This document shows, one piece after another, positions 13,321 to 26,184 of a stretch of 64,000 nt of DNA. The notes below the pieces were generated by a model. That model worked only from the letters and a program-made list of their open reading frames with translations. It ran no database searches and was not told the DNA's origin. The first letter of the stretch is position 1, and the number at the start of each line of letters is the position of its first letter. Source of the stretch: Hymenolepis diminuta (Eukaryota; Platyhelminthes; Cestoda; Cyclophyllidea; Hymenolepididae); assembly GCA_900708905.1 (NCBI GenBank), contig CAADRB010000007.1, positions 2,985,212 to 3,049,211 of the forward strand. The letters are read 5' to 3'. Position numbers and translations under genes: made by a program.

Positions 13321-16015
13321 GGATTTGTTGATCGTCAGAACTATTATAAGCTGTCAGAATAAAACATGGTTTTATCACTAGCATTAACAAAATCAAATTC
13401 AGATAGCGGTACGAAACGACTTCAGATGAAACTGTTCACCTTTTCAACATTCGTAACACAATATAGTGAAAATAGATAAGCTGACGATATTTAATATCGA
13501 AAGTTGAATGATTTTTATTAGTTTGTCAAATCGTTACTCAACTTACTCAATTCATCACATTTTGTTCATGCTGAATCTGAACCAGCATTTTCCTTGCCTT
13601 TGAATGATTAGACACGACGAATAGTGGTCGACTAGAAGACCTGATTTAAAGTGGGTTAAATAAAATTAAACATAGAATGTACTGAAGTCATTTACTAGGG
13701 TCTATAAGTAATAATAAATAAAACTTCTTGTTTACTTCCGTTTTGAGGCCAAATTATCAAATTATAAAATAAAGAGGTACTATTTGATCGCTCTGTATGC
13801 GTACCATTTGATATTCTAAATTCTTTTCCTGAATGTCTAATCGTTTAATGCATATTCAAATAAAGTTTAGGAATTAAGAAGGACCCATTTTCTTAAACCA
13901 CTGAAAGTCTGGAAAGATCAAGGTTTTCAAATTTTAATTGCCTAATCCCGTGGAATCCTTTCCAAAACAAGTAGCTTATTTGATTTTTTCCTTATCTATG
14001 AGCGATTCTCTGGACCATTCAAAAGATCACCTAAATAACATTATTAATATTGCGTAGACAAATATCAAATTCTTTATTGTTTCTTGTAATATTTAACCAC
14101 TATTAGCCTACTTTAGGTTCACTCCGTTTTTTAAATATAATTTTTATCATTCACTGAAATATTGTGCTTCTAAGTTTGATAAACAACTTTTGTCAACAAT
14201 TTTTTCCCAATTTCATCTGAAGCAATCATGCGATTTATTTGCCCACGTTTTTAAGACTTTCCTCTTAATGAAAACACTTTTCGATAGTCGTATTGGTTAT
14301 AGAGTCTTTTATTAAGATATGATTGTCCACTCTAACTCTAACCATAAAGAGTCAAAACAAATTAACTTTTTGGGCGCTTGTTGCTCATTCGCAGTATCAA
14401 AATATGCTCTTTTGTAATACTGAGACAGATTTTCTACCTAGAGAAATTATAGAAAAACATGCTAACATGTTTGATTTCCCGGGTGAAATTTGTAAGAATT
14501 CTGTGAATGGAGCTGCTTTCTCAGCCATTTGATTATTTCAATCACCGTTTTCTGCTTCCTACCTGGAAAATCTTTAAACTCACTTCTCCAGCTGATTAGA
14601 AAAAGTCATCTCCTTTCTTTTATGTAGATCTAAGGGTCTGTAGGCCTAATAAACTTCACTGAGTTTTCTGGAGCATTTGAAATGTCAAGAGAAACAGATT
14701 TTGTGTTGGAAATAAATGCAAGAATTTCGGATAATATATTCTCCTTACTGCCAGAATTCAAAAACATCAAAAAATTCTTAATCATCAGAAATAAGCAGTC
14801 ATCGCATCAAGCAAATACGTCCTTTTATATGAAAAAGTGTTGAACAGAACATCCATCGAATTTTCCCTGTTTGACCTTGATGCCAATTTAAACTTGATTC
14901 ACTTATTCGGCTGGTTGGGTTATTTAAACTTGAATGACAATATATGCGTTATTTTATTTTGATACTGATAATTATGTTTCAGTAGTTTTCTAAGTATTAA
15001 ATGCCTCTTTTCAACCAAAGTTCGCCTGTATTTTTTAGATCACCATCACTTAACTGAATTGTTATAATTATTGTAATGAAAATTTTTTTCCCGAATACAA
15101 GACATTATTAGTAAAGATATTAGTAAATATGAAATGCAAATTCGGTTCACCATACATAAAATAGTAAAAAAATTATAAGAATATATACTACCGTGAACAT
15201 CCAATTTAGAGAAGAAAATATCATCCCTTTTCTTCATACTTCACCTGTATTTTTTCTTTCTTTTGCCATTTTCAATTAAATTGAAACCAACTTGTCAGAC
15301 TGTCACATTGGGATTTAACTTCAAATCATAAATATCAAATTTAATGAAAAATGAGTTACTTGGATAAGCTCTGGAACAAGTTTGACTATGCCTTAATATT
15401 AAACCAGATCGTGGCTAAAACAAAAATCTAATTGTAAGTGGCAATGGTAGATGCTAATCTGATTGTCAAATATCGTACTGGAATTTCCCGATATGATACG
15501 TTCCCCTATGTTCTCCCCCGATGTGTCCTTAATCAACCTATTTCTGTTATGGCCGCACTTCTCGCAGATTTGTTATAACGTAACAACCTAGAGGTCCCGG
15601 TAATAATCTCACAGAGCAACCAATTTAGAAAGCTCGGTAATATAGTAACTGAACACAAAAGCCAGTAACTCATAGCAAAACACGAAATACTTTATGGTAA
15701 CCGCGCATGTATTAACGAAACCCAATCTCAGTCAGTATCAGTTTAGATAAAGAAGCATTGTTACAAATTGTCTTTTGACAGCGAGGAAATTAAGAAGGAA
15801 ATAACATCTTTATTTATAGAAAGTAATTCACTCTTAGCTCTTCAAAGACGGATTGACCTGACGACAAGAAATCTTCAGCCTTGTTCGAACTGCACGCGAT
15901 AGAATCGTAAACTGATACTTAATGTGAGATCTGGGTGGAAGAATATAAGATCAAACGTATCAAGTAATGAATGCAGAGAAAGATAACACTTATCAACGGC
16001 GAGTTCTGCCAGTTT
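13321..16015. other. Non-coding stretch leading into the Gypsy relic
   Basis: No supported gene. The last part, about 15,400-16,015, is less A+T-rich than its surroundings. It lies where the 3' end and LTR of the minus-strand retroelement at 16,016-16,860 would be expected. No matching LTR pair or clear polypurine tract was identified. On the minus strand a frame near 15,400-15,570 contains ICEKCGHNRNR, with a CX2C pair. I could not assign it. Confidence 0.35.
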
Positions 16016-16860
16016 TTACCGGAGTTGATTACGGTAGCGGACCCACGTACTTTTACCGACCTCAACATCGTAATCCGCGTTTCCATGCCGGTTTGTGATA
16101 ATCGCAGATGTCCACGGGCGATCCGGTAGATACTCACGACCGTAAACGGGTGTCAACGCTTTTCTGACATCACCTCCTCTTGTCTAGCAGAATTTTCTTC
16201 GGCAGCATCGCCTCGTGTATCTTTCTCACCTTTCTACCCGGCAACACTTCAGTCGAAGATTTTTCTCCCCAACGCAGTATGCGGAATTAATTTTTATCCC
16301 AGCAAGAAATTCTGCAGTACCACATCTCCCTTCACTTTTTGCAAGCCTTTTTTAGCAAATCGATGAATCTTTCTACCTGTTCCTTTGACTGAAGTTTGTA
16401 TGAAGGGGTTCTGATGTATTCGATCGATTGTCGCTCGCAAAACTCCTTAAAGTCTACTGACGTAAATTATGTCATAGACCATTCATGTGTAAAAAATATC
16501 GATCTAGTACTCCGATTTTTGAGTCGCTAGTCTCTAAGGTTAGCGATATCACTTCTGGTCATTTAGAATATGAATCAAAAACAACTAACTAGGTAATACC
16601 ACTTACCTGACCCGTGAAATCGTCATGTAACCTGATCCAAGGGGTTTCCGTTTTTGGCCATAGCACCAGATCCTAGTGAGTCGAATTCTTTGCAGCTTGA
16701 CGACATTTGATGCAACGGTGTACAAGATAGTCGATGTCTCTACCCATCTCTTGCCACTAAGCGTATTTCCTGGCTATGGATTACATCCGGTTTATTAAAG
16801 GATGGTTTGAGCGGAACTGTCGTAAGACCTTGTTCCTAAGAGCAGAAGGAACAATAACTA
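16016..16860 (-). mobile_element. Decayed Ty3/Gypsy retrotransposon, integrase region
   Basis: Reading the minus strand from 16,860 downwards gives the parts of a Ty3/Gypsy integrase in the correct order but in shifting frames. First is an H2C2 zinc-binding region (VPSALRNKVL, NHPLINRM, then RCIKCRQAAKN at about 16,690-16,722). Next is the start of the catalytic core (WPKTETPWIRLHDDFTG; VVFDSYSK, stop, PEV). Then come FKEFCERQSIEYIRTPSY (about 16,400-16,450) and SKEQVERFIDLLKKA. A PHTALG stretch follows, and last the C-terminal domain (RPWTSAIITNRHG ... WVRYRNQLR, stop at 16,016-16,018). In-frame stops, at least three frameshifts and loss of the DNG motif around the second catalytic aspartate show it is dead. 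No reverse transcriptase or RNase H was seen upstream (above 16,900), so it is truncated. The family resembles the K02A2.6-like Gypsy elements common in invertebrates. Confidence 0.9.
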
Positions 16861-18576
16861 TATTCGAAAACATTAAATAAGAGTGAATCACCGTTATAAA
16901 AACTCCCGGCGGTAAAGCTCAAGTAGATCGCCCTTTGGTGGGAATGAAGAAATGACATTTTTATTTATGGAAGATATATTGAAGGTGAGGGAAAAATATT
17001 ATTATTATTTCTTCCCCTTGACTTGAATGCGTCTAATGTTCACAATATACCGCCACTGAGTCACATAGTTGAATGTTTCGATCAAATTATATATCATAAT
17101 ATAAACTAGTTCCTTACTGTTCATAATTCAACGTCGGAACCGACATTTTTAGTTTACGATCACCATATACCAGCTCCTTAGTTTAAAACAACTAATCTTT
17201 AATTTAAATTACGAGTTTGTTTTCATTTAGAGTTATTTAAATAACATTTAAATGATATTATATCTAATGAATATGATAAGTAAATACTGCATCATTATAC
17301 CTGAAGAAAAAAACTTTTTTTAATTGAGTAGGCTGTAGTATTTATTCTTCGTGTTGGTTTTCACCAATCTGGGGACCCTGAATGTGGGGATCTGGCACCA
17401 TACAACCGATGAACCCAACTGGACTACGAAACTCAAAATTTTTCATATATAAAATACTTATACCCTTTGTATCCCTTCATAAATAAAACCACATCCGTAA
17501 AAGCTTTTATCGCGCTCTGATTCCCTCTGAAATTTCTCAATAAAAGCTTTATTCAACTTGCTACTCGTCTTCCATTTATCTAAGTATGTCGAACTTTATA
17601 GGACATCGTCTATAAAATTGCTCAGAACACTTTAAACAAAAGGTATTTGAACGCATATTGTAATCATGGGCAATATAATCCAGATAGGAGGCTGAAAATT
17701 TAAAACATTTAAACTTCAGAATAAAATATCGCCACTTTTATTTATTTATTTGTAGACTGAAAGAATAAGTGCACATGTTGAAAAGATCAAACAAACGTTA
17801 ATAAATATTCATCTCAAGTACTACGATATCCAGTTTGGGAAATCACATACTGCTACTAATTTTATGATTTAATTTGCTTTTTTATTGTATCATTATTTGC
17901 ATTATTATTGTTTGATATTAAATCGGAAATTGTGGAAATGCGTAATTAATATCTTGCTCATGAGAGAGCATAAAATATTAGTCGGTTTTAACCATTGGAA
18001 AAGTATAGAATGGAAAGGAAAAGCAAACGAGTCTAATAAGGCAGGAAAGGAGAATTTATTTTTGAATTCAAAGCATCAAGAATCTCATTTTACCTCTATC
18101 TAAAACCACAATCCCATTTGAAGCACAGTTGCTGTTCAACGTCCTGATCTTAAACTTTCATGGATAAAATTTCGCTTGTGATATCTGAAGCCTTTGATTA
18201 CTTGGTTTAATTAACTGGTCTTCCATGCAACTCCATTTATTTTTTTCACGTGTTTGGGAAGAAAAAAGCTTTTAAGCACAAAATTATTTGATTCGCATTT
18301 TCATAAATGAAATTAAAGTTTGTTGACAACTGTTTGCTAAATAATGTGCCTCGATTGTTGCGATGAAACCCAAACTGACTTTTACTGACTAACAGTACAG
18401 GTGTATTTAAATGTGTAGAAATAACCTTTTCGACCCCATGAAGAATTATGTGTTGCCAATCTCTAGGAAATATGCATTATATAATTTAAAATATAAAAGG
18501 AAATTTCCAGGTTTTGAAGGCAATAGAATAATCGGAGCAAGTTTCAAATATCTGGAGAAATGAAAGTGGTTTAAAT

Positions 18577-18610
18577 CTAACAGGCAGTATACTAACAGGC
18601 GGTTAGTATA
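18577..18610 (+). repeat. Short imperfect tandem duplication
   Basis: Two adjacent copies of ctaacaggc followed by a similar gtata end (18,577-18,591 and 18,592-18,610; the second has 4 extra bases). This is a local replication-slippage type duplication in non-coding DNA with no evident function. Confidence 0.6.
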
Positions 18611-21600
18611 ATATTATTGAATTAAAAAGGTAAATATATTTAAGTATTTGTCTTCAGGCAAATGGAATGAAATTAAGGGATTGCAGCATTGTAGTGATTG
18701 CCCACCAAAAAGTTGCTCATGGAATATTTTCAAAACTCGAATCACTTCCATTATTTTTTATAACTTTTCACTCACTAATTGTCCGCATCAGAGACTTCTC
18801 CTGTCGTACTAGTATATTAATGTAGCGAGAACTAGAATATCGATGTCCTTCTATGTTCAAATTCATAAAGAAATGTCTTCCTTCATTCCTAACAGCTCGT
18901 ATCGATTTTCATTCAGGTGGGTTTGATTTGTGATTATTCTTCGCATTAAACAAGTAAGAGGATACAATATATATCTACCCTAACAATGAATATTTGCTTT
19001 TTGTATACTTTTACTGACTTCGGCCTCTGTGCATTCTATCGCTTCCCCAATTTTCTGTTGAGAAACTTTTTATCGTTTTATTTACTCTAAGCTATCGACT
19101 GTTATACAATCTCTATTATCCTCTATCTCGTCGTCGAATTTCTGTTAATTTACTTTTCGACAGTTCTTCCTCCATATTTACCATTAGAAGTAGGATTCCA
19201 AAAGAATTCATGACTCTTTGTATTCTGGAATAATTATTAAATGCTTCTAACTATAAATGCATATTTAATAATATTACGGCTTTTCCTCAATAAGAATGCT
19301 GACACTTTTATTCATGGAAAAATATTCGAATGCGAAAGTCAGTAATGGTAAAAAGGGTGTAGAAGGAAAAGAGATTGTGAAACAACAAAAGAATAAACTC
19401 TGGATATCAAAATAATCTTTTTTGAATTTAAGATTCGTCACGCTTTCGCTCTTTGGCCTTGACTTGTGTTTTAATGTGTTCTGTTCTAACGTTCCGATAT
19501 CTTGAATTATTCTCCTTATATTTCTGAGAAAAGAAATATAAGGATTGTCATATATTGTCGTATTGTTGTCAGATTGTCGTATATTTTCCTTCAGATTATC
19601 AAGACCAACTGGGTAATGCCTGCTTGATTTCATCCAATGCAAGCCCCAAAATTTACTTTATCATTCGGATTATAAGTAGTAATTTCACTTATTTTTCGGT
19701 TGCATTATTTAATTTAGCCATTATTTTACCGTCATAACCCTAAAAGACATTAAAAATTTCTTAAATTAACCATGCGCATAAATTTTTTTCATTCAGGAAA
19801 CAAAAGTATGAATGATCAAATCAGTGCTCGAGTAATAAAAGATTTGCAATTCATTTCAGTCCAGAGTCATTTTTCCCTCTTAAAAATTCAAAATTAATCT
19901 CCCCTATCATCTTTATACAAGAGAAAAAGTAACTGTGTCCCTATGAAATACAAATTTGGATGCTATCCATAGTACGATCAGGTTTCTATTAATATTAACC
20001 GACTTCTACTTTATTAAAAACGCTTTTGCTAATCTCCTCTGTTTGCCCACATTTGTCAGTAGATACATGTGGATCAAAGTAGCATTATCAAAAAATCCAC
20101 TTAAATCATTATTTATCAGGAAGTTTAAAATATCATGAAAATGAACTCACTCAGAAACCCTTGTACCAATTCATGAAAAATGACCTTTGAAATTATAAAT
20201 GAATGAGAAACAAAATTTTTCAAAATTTATATAGAGAAGGACTTTTGACTTATCTACCCGTGTGTTTTCCTTTCCGAAATTCATTTGGTATTTTTGGTTG
20301 GTAGATATTATTCAATGATTAAAATATTTATTATGTGCCCTGTTATTGTTAATAATAATATCATTTTACGTTTGGAGCCTAAATTGAAGAATTGGCACTG
20401 AAAAATTGTGCTATTTATCTGAAGAAATGCAAAATGCCAAAAACTGCACACCAGTAGTGGTCTGTTGCCAAATGATTTTTGAAGGAAGGGATTGCAAAAT
20501 GCACATGTATAGGGTGACATAAGTAAAGTTTTTTAATGCAAAAAATCTTCACTTTCAAGTATATATATATAAACTCTCCATTTAGAGGAACAAAAACAAA
20601 TATAATCTCTGTAATCCTCGGACAAATTTTTGAAGGAGATAATAATTAGTTTTAAAACAATGAAATTTGAGATAAACAACCCAATTTTTGGTTAGATACT
20701 GTTTTAAGTTGATGAGACTCAGTCATGTATTTACATTCCAAATTTTAAATCGCAAAATTCATAAATTTATTTGAATAGAACAATTAACTTAAAGGCAGAG
20801 TGGAATCTTTTTGGAATATTTACACATACCTACATATCTATATATGGTAAAAGTTACTAATGAATCATCCAAATGTGGAATCTCTTTTAAGTAATAAGTT
20901 AGATTCGGCATGTCGAAATAGTTTCAAAGACGCATTTCGTGGTAGCATAATTCGTCACCAATTCTGTTATCGAACAATTCGGAACTAGTTCACAAAATGC
21001 GCAATTTCAAACATGCAAATCAACCCAATCGATATGTACTGCAAACATTTTTTCCAAAAACTTTGTCTTGAGAAGGCATTTTCAAAAATCTGTATATGAC
21101 ATAATCATGGTATCACATTCCTTTGTTCAAAAGGTATATTTGATCAAATAAAATATGTAATGATAGATGTTTCTAAATTTACCCGTAAATAAATTTTGAA
21201 AATGTAGGTTTTGTTTAAATTTGTCCATTCAAATGCATTTTCTAGCGGACAATATTCAAAGTAAACAAATAATATATTTTTGGCAATAATATAAATTCAT
21301 CCAATTAGGATTGGCTTTTCAAAATTAAAGTTAGTTTCCTTTGAGTAGTCTCTTTCCATATTCATCATTTAGTGACTCCTAATATTCTTTATACTTTTAA
21401 TAATAACTTGTTATTTGTATTTAAATGAAATTGCCTCTGAGTGATTTTTTCCTTGCACTACCTACTGCTGGCAATCAGTTGATAATTGCATTGACAAAAC
21501 AATCCTTTAATGGAATGAACATTAATAATAAGACAAGTAAGATAGTAAAAAGCTTTTTAGAAAGCATTTTATTTTCCAAAAAATATATGACCAAGACCAA

Positions 21601-24600
21601 AGTACTTCAAAGCTTTTCAAGCAAACGCAAGATTGTGACTGAAAAGAACTTTGCATGACAAGACAGGTTCATTTAATTCACCAAAATTCAGTCACTGGAA
21701 AATTCTTCCAAGAATTTATTAATAAATATCTTCTAATTATTGGCAAATTCTCACTTATTCCTGACATCACCGACCTGCTAACATTGTTACAGCCCGCAGC
21801 AAAGCAGAAAAATTTATTGTGGCAAAACAACTGAGATCAGAAAGTTTCAGGGGAGGGGATTGGGAAAAGCGCACCAAAAGAGGTTCTTGATTTGATTTTT
21901 GGATTTGACAAGCAGAATATTCACGGCTTCATATATCAAACTTCAAATTTTATAAATCGAACTCTCCATTACTGACTAAATTCTTATCCAAAACCACCGT
22001 TCTTATTAATCGGTTGTTTTTTTTAATTATGATATTTGGATCGACATTTCACTTCATTTCTTTCTTCGAAGGTTGAAAAAACAGCATGCTCTTGCACGAA
22101 CTTAAGTAGTTTGTGTGATCTTTGCATAGCAGAAATCAGAGAACAGGGTTCATTCAAGGTGAACACAAGGAACTAACACAACAAATTTTATCGTTTTCAG
22201 ACATCTATTTTCCTGTCTTTTAAAGTTCTAATTGCGAGAATATCATCATGAGTCGTGAAAATAAGTGCTTTGTAAGAGGAGCAGCACTATTTTAAAACGC
22301 TCATTCAAATTAATATAAATTCTAATACAACCTTTTATCTGTTTCATATCTGTTTAAATTCTTTTTCAGAAAATTCCTCTTATAAAGACAACTATTGAAA
22401 TATAGAAGATATTTTGGCGAAAAACAAACTACATTAATTAAAACTGGTTAACCGGATAGACTGCATTTGGTTTCCCGCGAAATTTGGAATGCACTCACCC
22501 GCCTCGTTTGATCCATAGAATTTGGGAACAGAAGAATGCTACTGAAGTTGAAGTGCTTTTTTACAAAATATATGTTTCATAAAACGTTTAACATTGAATA
22601 TGATGAAATATTCAAAATACCTCTTTTAAGATTTTCCAGGGTGTTATAGCTATGGTTATTTGTGCACAGCTCTGATCATTGGAATGAAAAAAGTTAATTA
22701 TTTATGCATCATTTCCCGATTTTCTTCCACATTTTCGCTTTAGTTAGAGATTTGCTAAGTCAAATCGCTTTAAATTTCATATCAGATATATATTCCCACC
22801 TTTAATATTAAGCGAATTTTCATTTGATTTCTTCCGTACCCACCCTTAGGGATTTAAATATAGGTCGAAAAATGACATTTTGCTATCTTGTAGAAAGGTT
22901 TCGTGCATCCAGATATTTCAGCTTACATTCGACTCCACAAATAAAAATTTTAATTGAACTCAGTTAAGATGGAAAGGAGTTCAATAAACTTGTCCCAAGT
23001 TTTGTGATTAAGAATGATTTTTAAATGGAATTATTTGAGAATATAAAGTTAGTATTATAAAAATATTAAGGTTAGGTTATAGCTATGTAAACACTCCGAG
23101 TAGCACAGCTTGTTTAACGATGCGACAGAAGGCTTATTTGTGCTTGCATATTGAACTGGTCTTCACACAAACGCAGGGGTGGTTGTTTAGCTATCAATAC
23201 TCGGTCTAATTTGTGTGCATGTACACCGCTATCACTGGTTAGATAAGCATCAGAGTTTATAATATGATTTTAGTAAATAACTTCAGTGAATTTGTGTTTT
23301 TATTAGGGGTAGACCAGAATTTGCTATTCTTCAAAATTTCATCCAGATATATTTCGTCTTCGATAGAAGACAGTTTCAAATGGGACGTCTTCAAATCATC
23401 CTCACGAGAATTTAATTAACTTCTCATATTTTGGTCCGTAAAAGTATTACGTAAAAGCGATATTTTATAATAACTATATTCTTTAGCATAAATATCAAAA
23501 TTTTGGAAATTGTTGTATAAAGTTATTTATGTCTAAATGCTATTTACTCAAACGAAAACTAAATTGCCAGTTTACTAATATATTTTAAGTAGAACATTTT
23601 TTGTTAATCCAGCATAAACCAAGATTGATTTATAAGTGGACAGTTTTTTTTCCATCTTACTAATTGATTTGAATATCCAATTTACTTCGCTATATCTAAC
23701 GAAAAATTACAATGAATAAAGCGAAATTTGTTACGCGATTAATCTTTTTATACATTATAATAGACGGTAATTGGAGCTCATCTACAGGGTCTCCCTGTGT
23801 GAATTAAAATATTATATGCTGGAATTAACTTATAAGTGAAAATGTATTTGGTAGTGTAAAAGCTCTTTTAATTAATCAGCACGTCTATGGGTATTGAATT
23901 TTGAAGTCCCACTGATTATATTTGTGGTGACTTCTTTATTGTATCATATATTTATATCCTGTCTTATTTTTAGATATAAAGCATTTCCCATAAAATCTCT
24001 CTTTTCATATGAGCCGTTTGCTAAGCCGTGTGAAAGAGGCTCTTAAAAATACCGTTCATATGCAGTTAATATATATAATATCAATTGACGTCTCCTAACT
24101 TTATGTACAAACTGTCTGACAGTTTAGTGGCCTGAAGTGCTCGTTTAGCAATTCCAGGATTAACTTTTATTAGAGGGAATGACTAACCGTGTGCCACAAC
24201 AAATTCGTGGATAAGAACCTGCTTAACTTTAAAGGGGGCCCATTATAAAGTCTGGATGTTCGAACAGGAAGTAGTTAAATACCCATTAATTCATTGACAT
24301 ATATACGACGTGGATCTAATAATCAAATGAAATAAGACACCTCTGATAATCCTTTTATTTAATCGTCAACTTTCACTCGAGTGCACTACTTCTACCTCTA
24401 TTATACCATTTACTTTTACCTTAGTTCAAACGTTTTTCCATGGTGATTTTTTTTAAAATTTCATTGTATAGATTTTTAATTAAATAATATTGGAAAATAT
24501 TCTGCACAGTTTGGGAGTTTTCTTTCAGATCAATTTCTAAGACTTGAAGCCATGATTTGGTAGTTTGCACCAGTAAGGACCTCTCGATAATTAGTTGAAG

Positions 24601-26079
24601 GTCACTTGCTTATAAATTGCAAATTACAACCTATGTTAGCTACATTACGGATTTTCTATATATTTTAAGCACACGAAGTAATACCATTGTATTCTAGTGG
24701 TACAGGAACAACTTTTTACAGGTTTTAATCACGAGAAAGCATCTGAATAAGGGGAAAAGCAAAGATAACCAACAGGACATGAGAAAGAGGAGGGAGTAAA
24801 TAATGAATACATAATGAAGTCTGTACATCATGGGTCTTAGGCTATTTGAATACGGAAGCATTTGACTGTTTGTAGTTTCTAGAAGAGAAAGGTTCACATC
24901 CTATTGCTCAGTCTATATCATTTTACTCACAGATACATGGATGAGATTTAGTCCGTAATATTCAGAGTTTGTAGATCTGTTGATTTATTTCCGTAGTTAG
25001 TCACGCCAATTTGAATTAACTCTCCCCGTTTTATAGCCAAGAACAGAAAGATGAGACAGACAACAATCTATTTAAAATTACATTTTGCAAATATTTAAAT
25101 TTATTTTTGCATTCACTCACCATTAACCTCTGTGAAATGATGTTAATATATTAAGGATAATTTCATGGAATCTGAAATGGCTAAGAGATTCAACTTGCGA
25201 TTTGTACTAATCTAACACATTACAAATGTGGTCGTCCAAACCAGGACACTGTCAGAACATTACCACCCAGTAGTAAACAAATCAACTTTTTCGAATATAA
25301 ACTTAGTTTCGATCATGTTCCCGCAAAACAAAATACAGCATAGAAGTCGTGACTGTGTTTGCCACAATGCAATTATACATTCCTATGAATGTCTCCGTAA
25401 CTTGACTCGGTTTCCAATCGGAAATTGTACGGAGAATATTATATGCAAAAGGAAATTTTGAAAGGCACATACGCTAATTTAACGGAATTGTATTCAGATG
25501 ACCATAAAAAAATTATTTTAAACCTTATAATGTATATTTTATATCCAAATCTGCAGAAGGAGATTGGACAGATATTTATAGAATATCTTAAAAGACTCTT
25601 AAACACATCGTTATGAGGATGGAGACAATTTACGGGAAACGGAAGATTTATTTTAATTACTTTTTGTGATTAAGATTGATAATTTGGAGTGCTGCATGAA
25701 TAATTAATAAAAATCGATTACCAAAGGAAAAAATGATGTTATTATCTACTTTAGAGTCGCATTTCATTCATATTTTGCAACTCACTTGCTTTGAGTTTTG
25801 GCAAGTAAAGTACGGAAAGGACAATCTGAGGAGTCAAATGAATAATGATAATTTTAAGAAAAAATTATGCCCAAATTTAGTCGACCTCTTTCAAATGAGG
25901 GAAAAATAAGCAATTTGATGAAATACTTAAAGAAAAAAATATTCTCAAATTACAGAGCTAGACCATTCAAATCAACTTTTAAGCCCCAGTAAGTTAAAAA
26001 CCCTCATTATTTCGACCATTTCGTTGGCGTTCTGTACAATACTCGTTAACAAAATGTATTTTTCTCACTTTCCAGCTAA

Positions 26080-26084
26080 CCAAT
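26080..26084 (+). promoter_or_regulatory. CCAAT motif upstream of the Ly6 gene
   Basis: A CCAAT pentamer lies about 100 nt before the chosen start codon of the Ly6-type gene. Immediately upstream is a pyrimidine-rich tract ending in CAG at 26,075. That could be a 3' splice site for a 5'-UTR intron or, in a flatworm, a spliced-leader acceptor. Neither reading is shown by the sequence alone, and a pentamer is weak evidence. Confidence 0.2.
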
Positions 26085-26184
26085 CAAGTTATAGTAAACT
26101 CGGACGCCGTACATCATTGGCGAAGTAAACACTTCAATGCTTGCGTTATTTCTGTCGCTGCGGTTTGCCACAGATCAGTTCGAC

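Larger units (their letters stand above)
16861..26184. other. Gene-poor stretch upstream of the Ly6 gene
   Basis: No supported gene. The longest open frame in the window (19,274-19,642, minus, 122 codons beginning at a TTG) lies here. It has no recognisable domain, a low-complexity character and no splice or poly(A) context I can defend, so I treat it as probable noise. A small imperfect duplication of a ctaacaggc motif lies at 18,577-18,610. The last 120 nt before the Ly6 start contain a pyrimidine-rich AG (ending at 26,075) and a CCAAT motif. Confidence 0.45.

Noticed and set aside
9327..13638. The 14-mer tggtcgactagaag occurs at 9,327-9,340 and 13,625-13,638
   Set aside because: Several 14-base matches are expected by chance within 64 kb, and the flanks do not align well enough to define a repeat family.
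19274..19642. Longest open frame in the window, 122 codons, minus strand
   Set aside because: At about two-thirds A+T roughly one chance frame of this length is expected in 64 kb. It starts at TTG, shows no domain and has no splice or poly(A) context.
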